From Bog-756 sp963841885 (lineage in GTDB: Bacteria > Actinomycetota > Acidimicrobiia > Acidimicrobiales > RAAP-2), in the NCBI GenBank assembly GCA_963841885.1, contig CAWJEK010000009.1, positions 1 to 64,000 on the forward strand: a stretch of DNA of 64,000 nt, in the 5' to 3' direction. Below are positions 10,901 to 21,618 of this stretch, piece by piece; the first letter of the stretch is position 1; every line of letters starts with the position of its first letter. The notes below the pieces were generated by a model. It worked only from the letters and a program-made list of their open reading frames with translations. It was not told the DNA's origin and searched no databases. A program made the translations under genes and the position numbers.

Positions 10901-13900
10901 TAACCGGTGATGGCGGCTCCGCCGTTGTTGGCCGGGTCGGTCCAGGTGACGACGACCTGCGCGGGCTGGCCGTAGGCGATGCCGGTCACGTAACTGGCCG
11001 AGCTGATGGTCGGCGCCTGGGGAACGGTCGCCGCCACGAGCGTGGCCGTGCCGGAGGGCTGACCGGTGCCGGCGGCGTTGGTGGCCGTCACCGTGAAGGT
11101 GTAGGTCGTCCCCGCCGTGAGGCCACTGATGTTGCAAGTCGTGGACGCGGTCGAGCAGGTGCCGCTGCCCGGACTGGCCGTGACGGTGTAGCCGGTGACC
11201 GCGGCACCCCCGGTGGCGCTGGCCGTCCACGACACCGTGGCCTGGGGGGCGTTGCCGTAGGGCGTGCCGCTCACATTGGCGGCGGTCACGCCGGTGGGGG
11301 CGGCCGGGACCGTCGCCGGCGTGATGGACGCCGTCGGACCGGAGGGCGCGCTCGACCCGACTCCGTTGATCGCCTGCACGCTGAACGTGTACGGGGTCCC
11401 GGCGGTCAGGCCGGAGGAGACCGTGCAGGTCGTGGCGGTCACGCCGGAGCCGCTGCAGGTTCCGCCGGCCGGGCTCGACGTGACCGTGTAGCCGGTGATG
11501 GCACTGCCGCCGTTGTTGGCCGGATCGGTCCAGTTCACCTTGACCTGTGGCGGCTGGCCGTAGGCGATACCGGTCGTGTACGAGGCGGAGCCGATGGTGG
11601 GCGACTGGGCCACCGTGGCCGCCACCACGGGCGGCGAGGCGGAGGACGACAGGCCGGTACCGGACGCATTCATGGCCGTCACCGTGAACGTGTAGGCCGT
11701 GCCGGCGGTGAGCCCGGAGGTGATGGTGCAGCTGGGGGTGACCGCCGAGCAGGTGCCGCCACCGCTCGACGTGACGGTGTAGCCGGTGATCGGTGCACCG
11801 CCGTTGTTCGGCGCGGTCCAGCTGACCGTCATCTGCGGGGCGGAGAGGTACGGGACGTTGGGGACCGGCGTTGCGGTGACAGCCGACGGGGCGTCCGGCA
11901 CGGTGGACACGGTGGCCGAGGCCGGGGCCGAGGCCGGCCCGGTTCCGATGGCGTTGATGGCCACGACCGTGAAGGTGTAGGTGGTCCCGGCGGTGAGTCC
12001 CTCGAAGATGCAGGTGGTCGTGGTCCCGTTGGCGGTCGGACAGCTCAGGGGCGTCGGGCCGCCGGTCGACGTCACCGTGTAGCTGGTGATCGGCGATCCA
12101 CCGCTGTTGGAGGGCGCCACCCAGGTGACCAGCGCCTCCGGGCTCACACCGTATTTTGTTCCGGCGATGTTGGTGGCGGTGACGCCGGTCGGGGCACCGG
12201 GGGTACTGGCCGGCACGACGGCGTTGGACGGCGTCGACGGCGCGCTCGGTGCCCGCGCTGTTGGTGGCCGTCACCGTGAACGTGTAGCTCTGGCCGTTGG
12301 TCAGACCGGTCACCGTGCAGGTCAAGGCGCCCGTCGTGGTGCAGGTGTGGCCGCCGGTGCTCGATGTGACGGTGTAGCTGGTGACCGGCGAGCCTCCACT
12401 GTCGGACGGTGCGGCCCACGAGACCGTCGAGGAGCCGTTCTGTCCCGAGGTGGCGCTGACGGCGGTGGGGGGTGTCGGCGGCCCGGCCGGGATGGCGGGC
12501 GCCGAGGCGGCCGAGGCCGGCCCGGTGCCCACGGCGTTGGTCGCGGTGACGGTGAAGGTGTACGCCACGCCATTGGACAGGCCGGTGACCGTGCAGGAGG
12601 TGGCCCCGGTCGTGGTGCACACCTGCCCCGCGTTGGAGGTCACCGTGTACCCCGTGATGGCCAGGCCGCCGTTGGACGACGGTGCCGTCCAGGAGACGGT
12701 GGACTGCGTGCTGGCGTTGGAGGTGGCGCTGACCCCGGTCGGGGCGCCCGGAACATTGGCCGGAACGACGGCCGTGGAGGCGGTCGACGGCGCGCCGGTG
12801 CCCGAGCCGTTGGTGGCGGTGACGGTGAAGGTGTAGCTCTGTCCGTTGGTCAGGCCGGCCACACTGCACGAGGTCGCACCCGTGGTGGTGCAGGTGAAGG
12901 CTCCGGGGCTCGACGTCACCTTGTAGGCGGTGATGGGGTTGCCGCCGTTCGAGGCGGGTGGCGACCAGGTCACGGCCGACGAGGCGTTCTGGTGGGTCGT
13001 GGCCGAGACGCCGGTCGGGGCTCCGGGCACGGTGGACGGTGTCGCCCAGCCGGAGGGCGACGATGCCGGACCGGTACCCACGCCGTTGGTGGCGGTGACG
13101 GTGAACGTGTACGGGGTCCCGTTGGTCAGACCGGTCACCGTGCAGGACGTCGTGGTGCCATTGGGCGTGGTGCAGGTCTGACCTGCGCTCGACGTCACGG
13201 TGTACTTGGTGATCGCCGAGCCGCCGGTGTAGGTCGGCGCGGTCCAGCTGACGGCGGACTGGGTATTGGCGAACGACGACGCGGTCACGCCGGTCGGGGC
13301 GCCGGGCACCGTGGTGGACGGGGTCACCGAGTTGGAGGCGACCGACGCACTGCTGTTACCGGCGGCGTTGGTGGCGATCACGGTGAAGGTGTAGGCGGTG
13401 CCGTCGGTGAGGCCGGTCACGACGCAGGACGTGGCGGTGGTCGAGCAGGTCTTGCCTCCGGGGTTCGATGTCACCGTGTAGCCGGTGATCGGGGCGCCGC
13501 CGCTCGATGCGGGGGCGTTCCAGGTGACCGTGGCCTGGGTGTAGCCGGCGACGGCGCCGACGCCGGTGGGTGCGCCGGGCACGCTGGCCGGCGTGGCGGC
13601 CGCCGAGGGCGCCGAGGCGACGCCGGTGCCGAGCGCGTTGGTGGCGGTGACGGTGAACGTGTAGGCGGTCCCGTTGGTGAGCCCGGTCACGGTGCAGTTG
13701 GTGGCGCCCGTGGTGGAGCAGGTCTGGCCACCGCTGGATGTCACGGTGTACCCGGTAATGGCTGATCCGCCGTTGGTGGCCGGCACCGACCAGCTCACGA
13801 CGGACTGGCTGTTGGCGTAGCTGGTGGCGGTGACGCTGAGCGGCGTGCTCGGTGGCCCGATGGGGGTGACCGACGAGGTCAGTCCGGACGAGGCGCTGGA

Positions 13901-16900
13901 ACCGGCGGCACTGTTGGCGACGACGCTGAACTTGTAGGAGGTGCCGTTGGTCAGGCCGGTGACCACGCACGGCGAGGACGCGCACGTCGCGGTGATCCCT
14001 CCCGGGCTCGAGGTGACGGTGTACCCGGTGATCGGGGTCCCGTTGGTGGCCGGGGTCGAGAAGGTCACGGACGCCTGGGCGTTGCCGGCGGTGGCGGTGC
14101 CGATGGTGGGGATGCCCGGCACGGCCGCCGGCGTGGCCGCCGCCGACGGCGCGGACGCCACCCCGGTGCCGATGGGGTTGGTGGCCGTGACGGTGAACGT
14201 GTACGGCGAGCCGTTGGTCAGACCGGTCACGGTGCAGGTCGTGGTCCCGGTCGTGGTGCAGGTCTTGCTACCGGGCGACGAGGTGACCTTGTACCCGGTG
14301 ATGGTCAGTCCGCCGTTGGAGGCCGGCGGATTCCACGACACCACGGACTGGCCGTTGGCGAACGAGGTGGCCGTGACGCTCAGCGGAGCCCCCGGAACGG
14401 TCGGCACCTCGACCGGGTTCGTGGTGGCGGAGGGGACGCTGGTGCCGATCCCGTTGGTGGCCGTCACCGTGAACGTGTAGGTGGCGCCGACGGTGAGCCC
14501 GGAGATGATGGTGGACGTGGCCGTGGGGGAGTACTGCTGGAGACCGGTGCAGGAGCCGCACGGCGGCGACGGCGTGACCGTGTACTGGCTGATGGGGGAC
14601 CCGTTGTTGCTGGGGTCCGTCCAGATCACGGTCACCGTGTCGTTGGAGTTACCCGTCGCCGACACCGCGGTGGGCGGATAGGGCACGAGTGGCGCGGTGA
14701 TCAGCGGCGACGGTGCCGAGGGGTCGCTGGTGCCGCTGCTGTTGGTGGCCGTGACGGTGAAGGTGTAGCTGGTGCCCGGGTTGAGGCCGCCGATATTGGT
14801 GCTCGTGCTGCCTGCCGCGATCGGACCGAGTCCGGTACAGGAGGCGCACGTCGGTGTCGGTTGCACGTTGTAGTGGAGGATGGGCGAGTTCCCGGTATTG
14901 GACGGCGCGGACCACGTGACGGTGGCGACACCGCCGGCCGAGGAGGTGGCCGTGACGTTGGTCGGGGGGGAGGGCACGGTGGCCGCCGGGTAGCCGGGCA
15001 GGCCACCGGTGGCCTGGGAGCAGTAGGTGGTGATGGGGGTATTCGCCCCGCCGTAGGGACTCTGCAGCGGGGGACACACGTTGCTCGGATGCTCACCGGC
15101 GTTGGCGGTGATGGACGTGAGGTCCCAGGGCGCGGTGGACGGCACCAGGTAGTCCGGAGGGGACACGTAGTCGAGCAGCGGGTCCCACGTGTAGTTCTTC
15201 ACGTACCCGCTCACGAGACCGTTGGTGTTGAACGTGCCGACCGGGCCACGGGCGAATTGCTGCACGGATCCGTAGATGGCGAGCTGGCCTTCGGGGCCGG
15301 TCGTCTTGTAGTTGTTGACGACGAAGGACTGGGTCAGGGCCAGGATGGCGGCGTCGATGGTGATGCCCTGCGTCTGGGCGTCGTTGATCTGGGCGCCGCC
15401 ACTGGTGGACGGGTCGCAGAGCGGCCCCGGGGTCGTGCACGAGGGCAGCACGGCGCCGGTGGAGCTGTTGATCGGGTGGTTGACCTCGACGTAGTTGTTG
15501 GCGATGAGGCCGAGGGAGTCGTTGGTGCCGGCGTTGTTGTACGGGCAGAAGTCATACAGACCGCTCTGGCCCTTCGTCCACACCTTGCAGTCGGCGTAGG
15601 TCAGGTTCCCGTCGATCACCACGTTGTTGGAGGTGCCGATGGTCAGGTCACCGGACAGCGCCCCGTTCACGAAGGCATCACCTTCGGCGTCCGGGTCGCT
15701 GCTCTCGCCGTAGTAGCAGCTCGAGCAGCCACCGGCGGTGGTCTGCGAGTCCGGCCCGGGGGTCACACCCGCAGTGAGGGTGTTGGTCTGGCCGAGGGTG
15801 CCCTGGGAGGTGTTGGTGTACGTGCCTCCGCTGTAGACGGCGGAGAACACGCCGGTGTCACTCGAGATCTCATTGAAGCTGCAGGTGACCGTGGACTGGT
15901 AGTTGCTCCCCACCGCCACCGGTGCCGACCAGTTGGCCTGGGACCCGCAGTTCGTGATGGCGTGGGAGGAGGTACCGAATCCACTCTCGGTCTGACTGAA
16001 GGCGACCGTCGCCCCGGTCCCGATCTGGGAGACGCTGGAGGTGACGGTGGCGGTCAGGGTGATCGCCTTGCCGTTGCTCACCGGGGTGGGGGACGGGCTG
16101 GCGGTCACGTTGGTGGCCGTATTGGCCACGTAGTCGTCGAAGGGGTTGGCGCCCGACGTGATGGGCTGCGCGGGCTGGGTGGGGGACCCCCCGGAGCCAC
16201 TGGCGTCCTCCACGTAGACGACCCCGTCGGCCGGCAGCGGTGCGGTGCCGTTGTTCGGGCAGTCGGTGTAGTTGGTCGAGACGTTGTTGTTGTCCCAGGG
16301 GACCGGGGTGCCGTTGTCCGACACGGTGGTGACCGTCGTGTCGGGACTGGTGACGGTCATGTTGGCGCCGTTGATGGTGATCTGGGTCGGACCGGAGTAC
16401 AGGCAGCCGTACTCGCCGGCGATGGTGGCCAGCTGGCCGTCGCTCTGGGGCGGTGTCTCCACCGCGTGACCGTAGGAGCTGTTCGTCGAGTCGTAGAGAC
16501 CCACGTCGCCGGTGGCGTTGGCGCAGTCCCCGTCGTAGTTCTGACCGGCGCCGCCGTTGCCGTTCATCCCGTCGCTGGAGTCGACGAAGAGGCAGCGCGG
16601 ATCGGCGGTCTCGACCGTGGACGGCACCTTGGGCGAGACCGATCCGTTTCCGAAGGTGGGGCTGCCCCCGCTGTTGCTGACGAAGATGGAGTCGTTGGTG
16701 TAGGTCGGCCCGAACAGGTAGTCGCCCGACGCGAACGAGACCGGCTCGCAACCCCCGGGGTCGTTGTTGGCGTCGTAGGTGTCGTTCTGCCAGTTGTAGC
16801 TGCAGCCCGAATAGTCACCGGTCTGGTTGTAGGACTCGAAGTTCGACCACCACACGTGGGTCAGGAACCCGTTGGTGGAGGCGAGGTTGATGGTCTCGGT

Positions 16901-17407
16901 GTCGAAGAGGTAGTTGTTGGTCGTCGAGGTGCTGCGGGCGGCGCCGACCACCTGGACCGCCAGGTTGCTCAGGGCGTGGGTGGTGGGGTCGAAGGTGGGC
17001 TGGGGGTTGCCGAAGGCGTAGTACTCGGCGTCACCGTTGTCCGTGCCCGACTGGGGCACCGGGTTCCACTCCCCGTAGTCGAGGCCGGAGCAGGTGGCGG
17101 AGTCGTTGGTGTCGGTGCTGCACTGGGCCAGGCTGGGGTTGGTGTTGATGGCGGTCACGTAGGCGTTCTCGCCCGCCTCGAGGGCCCGGCGGGCGAGGAC
17201 GGTGACCTGCGTCTGGGCCTGGAGGGGTGCCGACTGGACCACATTGGCCACCAGGGCCGCTCCGATGATGCCCACGATCAGCGTCACGGCGAGCACGGCG
17301 ACGATCGCCGTCTGACCGACGTCCGTCACCAGTGCGGCGCGGCGGGATCCGAGGACGCGGCCGAGCACGGTGGACGGGTGGTGATCGGGAGTTCGGTGCG
17401 ACGTCAT
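4915..17407 (-). CDS. Giant PilX-like pilin-anchored protein with about 35 Fn3 repeats (one apparent frameshift)
   Basis: Roughly 4160 residues. The ATG at 17405-17407 overlaps the upstream stop (ATGA). Residues about 28-55 form one hydrophobic helix (IVAVLAVTLIVGIIGAALVA) followed by a LARRALEAGENAY segment, as in PilX-type minor pilins. A region of about 750 residues follows. It contains a bacterial Ig-like stretch (near 15800-16100) and a block with QFARGPVGTFN and VKNYTWDPLLDY (near 15160-15260), which I associate with actinobacterial pilus-associated proteins. From about 14985 to the stop there are about 35 tandem Fn3 domains. The reading frame changes near 12241-12253, where GAGC appears in place of one codon (+1); Fn3 sequence continues without loss on both sides. 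This is probably a sequencing error; otherwise the product would end shortly after repeat 10. The likely role is a surface fibre or adhesin displayed through a pilus-like anchor; this is inference. Confidence 0.8.
4918..14985 (-). repeat. Tandem array of about 35 Fn3-encoding repeats, period about 255-300 bp
   Basis: Units are recognised by PxxPT at the start, then WTxP, ITGYTVT, a Cys-Thr strand and GLTAGTxYTFTVTATN, and TPATVP at the junction. I counted ten units upstream of the apparent frameshift near 12.24 kb and twenty-five downstream. Two subtypes alternate: shorter units beginning PTGVTAT and longer ones beginning PTIGTAT followed by a Tyr-Gly-x-x-Pro-Gln loop. Nearly every unit carries two cysteines 8-12 residues apart. 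Repetition also keeps long false frames open on the other strand and in other frames. Confidence 0.88.
8042..8335 (-). repeat. Recently duplicated Fn3 unit, near-identical to the unit at about 9240-9535
   Basis: This unit and the one at about 9240-9535 share almost the same protein (TANTGGGTCTV, TCTVSSNLTAGSS, VAGNSVASALSN) and long stretches of identical DNA. The neighbouring unit at 8336-8640 shares the central part only. Most other units in the array differ far more from each other, so this points to recent segmental duplication or gene conversion inside the gene. Confidence 0.65.
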
Positions 17408-18438
17408 CCGTTGGTCTCCGAGTACTGGTAGGGGTACGTCGACGATCCGGGACTCTCCGCGTAGCGGTAGACCACGAGTTGGTCCTCGACCGTTCCCTGG
17501 GCACCCGCTCCGGCCTTCGCCACCATGAGATCGACGCCCACGCTCTGGATGGCGTCGGCCGGACAGGCGATGGCCGCGGTCGGGTAGCTCGTGGAGACCG
17601 CTCCACACCCACCGGTCAGCGGGTTGAGGTTCTGCGTGGACGCCGCGTTCGCCCCGTACCCGAGCCCCGCCAGGCTCATCGACTGGTTCTGGATGTCGGC
17701 AGCCGACAGGAGGACGCTCTGGGTGTAGAAGTTCACGCCGTCGCCCGGGTCGAAGTAGCTGTAGGAGAAGATCGGCTGCGTCGGGGTCGTCCCGTCGGGG
17801 CCGACGAGCGACGGGTTGTTGACCACGTCACCGACGTTGGCCAGCAGCCGGTAGGCGGACGAGTACGAACATGCCGTCGTCTGAAGGGTCGAGCCCCACA
17901 GGATGGGACACGACGGTGCGCCGGGCCCGAGGGTGAGTCCCGTCTGGGGGAGGTACATCCGGACCTGGAGACTGCACGGGCTGGTGGCCGTGCAGTCGGT
18001 GCCGCCTGGTCCGACGGTCACGGGGTTGCCGGATCCGTCGTACTCGCCGGCCACGATCTTCGCGGGTCCGGCCGACGACGACGTACAGCTGGGCGTGCTG
18101 GACGGGCACGAGACGATGTTGTTGTAGCCGGTGCCGATGTTGGCGTAGAACGTCGTCGTGAAGTTCCCGAGGACCGCGAACGGCGGGTCGGGCACGCCGG
18201 CCACGGACGGCCCCGGCTCGATCTGGGCGGCGAGCAGCGTGTGGAACGGTGCGAGCGCCGGGAGCGCCTGATCGAACTCCTGGTACTCCGAGCTCACGTT
18301 GGTGCTGACGTTGGTGATGAGGGTCACCGAGATGAGAACCATCCCGAGCAGGATCACCAACACGGACGAGGTCACCAGCAGCTCGACCACGGTCATGCCG
18401 TCGTCGCCGCGGTCCCGCTCGGCTAGGAGCCGTCTCAT
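17404..18438 (-). CDS. PilW-like type IV prepilin-family protein with a large C-terminal domain
   Basis: 344 residues, starting at the ATG that overlaps the stop of the upstream pilin-like gene (ATGA, 18435-18438). The sequence GDDG followed by MTVVELLVTSSVLVIL is a class III/type IV prepilin signal. It has a prepilin peptidase site after glycine, Glu at +5 and then a hydrophobic helix, and is followed by SVTLITNVSTNVSS and a globular part of about 280 residues containing several cysteines. It should be inserted in the membrane and processed by a PilD-like peptidase. It sits between the PilV-like and PilX-like genes, with four-base overlaps on both sides, so the three are translated together. 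No pilus motor, platform or peptidase gene is in the window. Confidence 0.8.
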   Translation of the reverse strand: MRRLLAERDRGDDGMTVVELLVTSSVLVILLGMVLISVTLITNVSTNVSSEYQEFDQALPALAPFHTLLAAQIEPGPSVAGVPDPPFAVLGNFTTTFYANIGTGYNNIVSCPSSTPSCTSSSAGPAKIVAGEYDGSGNPVTVGPGGTDCTATSPCSLQVRMYLPQTGLTLGPGAPSCPILWGSTLQTTACSYSSAYRLLANVGDVVNNPSLVGPDGTTPTQPIFSYSYFDPGDGVNFYTQSVLLSAADIQNQSMSLAGLGYGANAASTQNLNPLTGGCGAVSTSYPTAAIACPADAIQSVGVDLMVAKAGAGAQGTVEDQLVVYRYAESPGSSTYPYQYSETNG

Positions 18439-21197
18439 GCCGGCACCGGAACGGGGGTCGGGAGGTAGTACGTCGTCGGGTTGCCGTTCACCGTCTCGGT
18501 CACCGTGCTCGGCCCGACCACCAGGTTCACCGAGGTGTAGGCCGTGGAGATCCCGCCGGCCGTGACCGTGTAGGAGTAGTTGCCGTACGGAACCGAGATG
18601 ACGCTGTCTCCGTAGCCGTCGGAGACCGGCAGGACGTAGAAGTCGTTGCCGTATCCGCAATTGGTGGTGGAGGTCAGCGTGATGGCCGCGCCGCTCACCG
18701 GGGCGCCCGTCGGGCCCACCAACTGCAGGGAGAGCAGGCCGAGGGGGACCGTGGTGGAGCCGGTCCCACCGGCCAGGGCGCTCAGGGTGCCGGCCGGCAG
18801 ACTGGCGGCCGGCTGGTTGGGACCCTCGGTCGGGCAGTCGCCGGCGACGACGGAGTAGCCGCCGGGCTGCGGGTAGAGGACGTTGGGCAGCACGCTGATG
18901 TTGGTATGGGTCACCCCGGCGACCTGAGCCGTCCACGCGGTGGTGCCCGTCGGCGCCGTCTCGATCGGGATGCCCGACACCTTCCCCCCGGGGAACGAAT
19001 ACGGGGTGACGTTGGCCCACGTGCCCCCCGGTCCTGAGGACGATGCCAGGACCACCGATCCGGTCAGGGTTGAACCGACCGCCGCGCAGGTCGATCCGGT
19101 CGAGGACAGCGGACTCTGGCAGGCGACGTCATCGTAGAACTGGACCGCCGTCCCCGATGGCGGCGAGACGAAGTTCCATGCCCAGGTGTTGGAGGTGAGA
19201 GATCCGTCGACGAGCAGACCACTGCCCGACGCACCGGCCGAGATGCCCGCCACCAGGCAGTCCGCCGTGTCGCTGGCGGCAGGGTGGCCGCAGGCGACCG
19301 ATGTGACGGCGCCGAAGTTCGCCGGGAAGTTGTTGGCCAGGGACCAGGCATGGGGTCCCGCCGTCAGGTCGCCGGTCCACACCGCGGGACTGGTGGAGGG
19401 GGGGATGGGGGCGGGGGTGGTCGGCACGGTCCCGATGGCGATGCACGCGGTCGTGGTGCAGGTGAGCCCGGTCACCGTCGTGGCCCCCGTGGGGAACGTC
19501 GACTCGCCGGTCCAGGTGGTGGCGCCGGATGCGGCGATCGGCCCGGTGATCACCGTGGCGTCCTGCGGACTGGAGAAATCACCCACCGCCGTCGCTTCGC
19601 ATTCCGTGGCGGTCGGGCAGGCGATGGTGCCGATCGATGTGACGGTCGGCGGCAGGACGTCGGCGGTGACGGTGGGGACCCAGGTGGGGTTGCCCGACAG
19701 TCCCGCCGGGTCGCCGTCCAACCGCAGGACCCCGGGAGTGCCGAGCGTGCTCGTGTAGGTCAGTTCGCACGTGGCGGCGGTCGGGCAGGCGATCGAAGTC
19801 AGCGAGGCGAAGCTGGGTGATCCGGGGGTGACGATCGACCAGACGTCGGATCCCGGTCCCACGTAGCCGGCCAGGAGCGCCGGGCCGGCCGCCGTCGTGC
19901 CGAGCGCATAGCACCCGTCGGTGCTCGGGCACGTCACCTGGGAGATGTCGGTCACGCCCGACGGCACCGTGTCCGGGGTGGTGGCGGCGAAGTTCGTCGT
20001 CGTCGAGAGGATCGCCCCTCCCGCCGGGCCGAAACCGACGCCCACGCATGTCGCGGAGGCGGCCGTGGTGCAGGCGACCTGCTTGATCCGGGTCACCGTC
20101 GAGAGCTTGGCGGTGGTCCAGGCGGAAGTGCCGCCTCCCCAGGCGGACGAGCCGCCCGAGTTGCGGGTGCCGGTCGTGATGCAGGTGATCGCCGCGGCCC
20201 CCGGGCACTCGACGCCACTGTCGACGGCGGACGAACCGCCGTAGCTGATGTCGCCGACGATGCCCTCGTCGAAGAACTGGAGGGCCACGGTCTGCTCGGC
20301 GGTGACCGACACCGTCTGCCCCGAGACCGTCTCGGAGGTGTTCCCTGACGGCGTCACGAAGGCGGGGGCCCCGCTGTATCCGGTGAAGGAGCCCGGCAGG
20401 GGCTGGGTGACCGACACGGTGTACTGCCCGGGGGGGACCTGGACGAAGATGCACCCGTTCGAGTCGGCGTTCACCTGGAAGGACGAGGGGTTGAGGACCG
20501 GGCTGCCCGACGTCTGGGTGATGGTGACGGGGACCGCCATGAGCCGTGACGCCGCGGTGGCGCCGTTGACATCGGGCTGGAGGTTGTTCGTCACATTGAT
20601 GGCGAGGAACCCGTCGGTCTGCAGGCCCGGCTTCGGATAGTTGATCTCCGTGCTGTCGGTGACGTACTGCTTCAGGTCGTCCCAGTAGACGGTGACCAAC
20701 AGCTCGATGACCGCCGGGTGGGACGGGCTCGGGGGTTCGCCCGAGGTGCAGAGGTCCGATCCCGACAGGTCGTCGGCGGCCTCCTCGAGGTAGGTGGCGG
20801 TCACGGTGAAGTTGGTCCCGCCGAACGAGGACGGCGGTGACTGCGACCCGGCGGGAGCGGCCGGGTTGGTGAAGGTGTGATCCGTCCACACGGAGCCGTC
20901 GGAGCGGGTGGGTGGCTGCGAGTTGCCGAGGATCTCGACCCAGGAGTCGGCCAGCTGCACCGCCACCTGACGCTGCCGGGTCTGGGCCGCCGCCGTGGTG
21001 GCATTGGCGAGGAAGATGCCCATCGGGATCATGGTCAGGAGGAGGATGACCCCGGCCACCAGCACCTCGACGAGCGTCACCCCCTCGTCGGAGCGGTGTC
21101 GACCCGAGCCGCGGGCGCGTCGGGTCACTCGGGCTGTGCCCAGCCCGTCACTCCGGTTCGAGACCGGACGGCGGTGGTGACCTGTGGCTCGTGACAT
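18435..21197 (-). CDS. PilV-like prepilin-family protein with a 850-residue ectodomain
   Basis: 920 residues from the ATG at 21195-21197, which has GAAAGAG a few bases upstream; an in-frame codon further upstream is less likely. After a basic leader, SDEG-VTLVEVLVAGVILL is a prepilin peptidase site with Glu at +5 and a hydrophobic helix, then ATTAAAQTRQRQVAVQLADSW as in PilV/GspI-like proteins. The remainder is far too large for a usual pilin. It holds a CnaB/transthyretin-like region with VPPGQYTVSV (near 20430), then repeated IACPTATxCE / VTCPSTDGCYALG blocks at about 50-60 residue spacing that look like beta-propeller blades, then a last beta-rich region near the C terminus. First gene of a three-gene operon. 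Function inferred: exported surface protein of a pilus-like system. Confidence 0.78.
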   Translation of the reverse strand: MSRATGHHRRPVSNRSDGLGTARVTRRARGSGRHRSDEGVTLVEVLVAGVILLLTMIPMGIFLANATTAAAQTRQRQVAVQLADSWVEILGNSQPPTRSDGSVWTDHTFTNPAAPAGSQSPPSSFGGTNFTVTATYLEEAADDLSGSDLCTSGEPPSPSHPAVIELLVTVYWDDLKQYVTDSTEINYPKPGLQTDGFLAINVTNNLQPDVNGATAASRLMAVPVTITQTSGSPVLNPSSFQVNADSNGCIFVQVPPGQYTVSVTQPLPGSFTGYSGAPAFVTPSGNTSETVSGQTVSVTAEQTVALQFFDEGIVGDISYGGSSAVDSGVECPGAAAITCITTGTRNSGGSSAWGGGTSAWTTAKLSTVTRIKQVACTTAASATCVGVGFGPAGGAILSTTTNFAATTPDTVPSGVTDISQVTCPSTDGCYALGTTAAGPALLAGYVGPGSDVWSIVTPGSPSFASLTSIACPTAATCELTYTSTLGTPGVLRLDGDPAGLSGNPTWVPTVTADVLPPTVTSIGTIACPTATECEATAVGDFSSPQDATVITGPIAASGATTWTGESTFPTGATTVTGLTCTTTACIAIGTVPTTPAPIPPSTSPAVWTGDLTAGPHAWSLANNFPANFGAVTSVACGHPAASDTADCLVAGISAGASGSGLLVDGSLTSNTWAWNFVSPPSGTAVQFYDDVACQSPLSSTGSTCAAVGSTLTGSVVLASSSGPGGTWANVTPYSFPGGKVSGIPIETAPTGTTAWTAQVAGVTHTNISVLPNVLYPQPGGYSVVAGDCPTEGPNQPAASLPAGTLSALAGGTGSTTVPLGLLSLQLVGPTGAPVSGAAITLTSTTNCGYGNDFYVLPVSDGYGDSVISVPYGNYSYTVTAGGISTAYTSVNLVVGPSTVTETVNGNPTTYYLPTPVPVPA

Positions 21198-21262
21198 GGT
21201 GCTCTTTCGGCAGAGTAAGACCGGGGAAAGTCCCGCTCCTAGGCGTAATTCCACCTACGCAC

Positions 21263-21290
21263 CTATCGTCCGACGGCCCCTGCGACTTGA
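21263..21290 (-). promoter_or_regulatory. Candidate sigma-28/WhiG-like promoter of the pilin operon
   Basis: Reading the minus strand, TCAA (21290-21287) is followed after 16 nt by GACGATAG (21270-21263). This resembles the flagellar-type sigma consensus TAAA, 15 nt, GCCGATAA. The gap to the ATG is about 65 nt. No standard sigma-70 promoter is as good in this gap. A related GCCGATAG lies upstream of the secreted hydrolase at 60039-60046, but without the upstream half. Confidence 0.35.
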
Positions 21291-21299
21291 GGAATCACC

Positions 21300-21618
21300 G
21301 ACCGCGCGAGGCGTGGTGCAGTTCGGTTGCAGGACCGGTGCAACCGCCACTCGGCGCGTTGGGAGCCGGGGGGCGACCCTGCGACGGACGCCATCGACCT
21401 CAAAGTTGCAATGTGGCCGAAAGGACCGTTCGCGCTCCGTTCACGGCGCGGAGTCTGGAGCGTGGGTCGAGGGTCGGGCGCCGGAGCGGAACTCGAAACG
21501 ACGTCCTGGAGTCCGGATCGTCACGCACCGGCACCGAGCCGACGCCGGGCCCGCCGCCGTCCGACCGGTGGCGCGGATCGCCGTCCGAACGGGTGACGGG
21601 GCGGGCGGGGTGAGGAGC
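21300..21618. other. Intergenic stretch without a gene
   Basis: Between the pilin operon promoter and the end of the acyl-CoA dehydrogenase gene I see no credible coding frame, tRNA or repeat. Open frames here have no start context or recognisable product. Confidence 0.6.

Noticed and set aside
12241..12253. Programmed ribosomal frameshift in the Fn3 gene.
   Set aside because: No slippery heptamer or downstream structure is evident, and similar indels occur in ordinary genes across the window, so sequencing error is the simpler reading.
4918..14985. Repetitive DNA resembling a CRISPR-like or minisatellite array.
   Set aside because: The period is about 255-300 bp, the repeats are translated with conserved Fn3 residues, there are no short identical direct repeats with unique spacers, and no cas genes lie nearby.
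21198..21262. Cyclic-di-GMP or other known riboswitch in the leader of the pilin operon.
   Set aside because: Short stems can be drawn (GCGTA/TACGC), but the conserved GEMM core sequences are not present.
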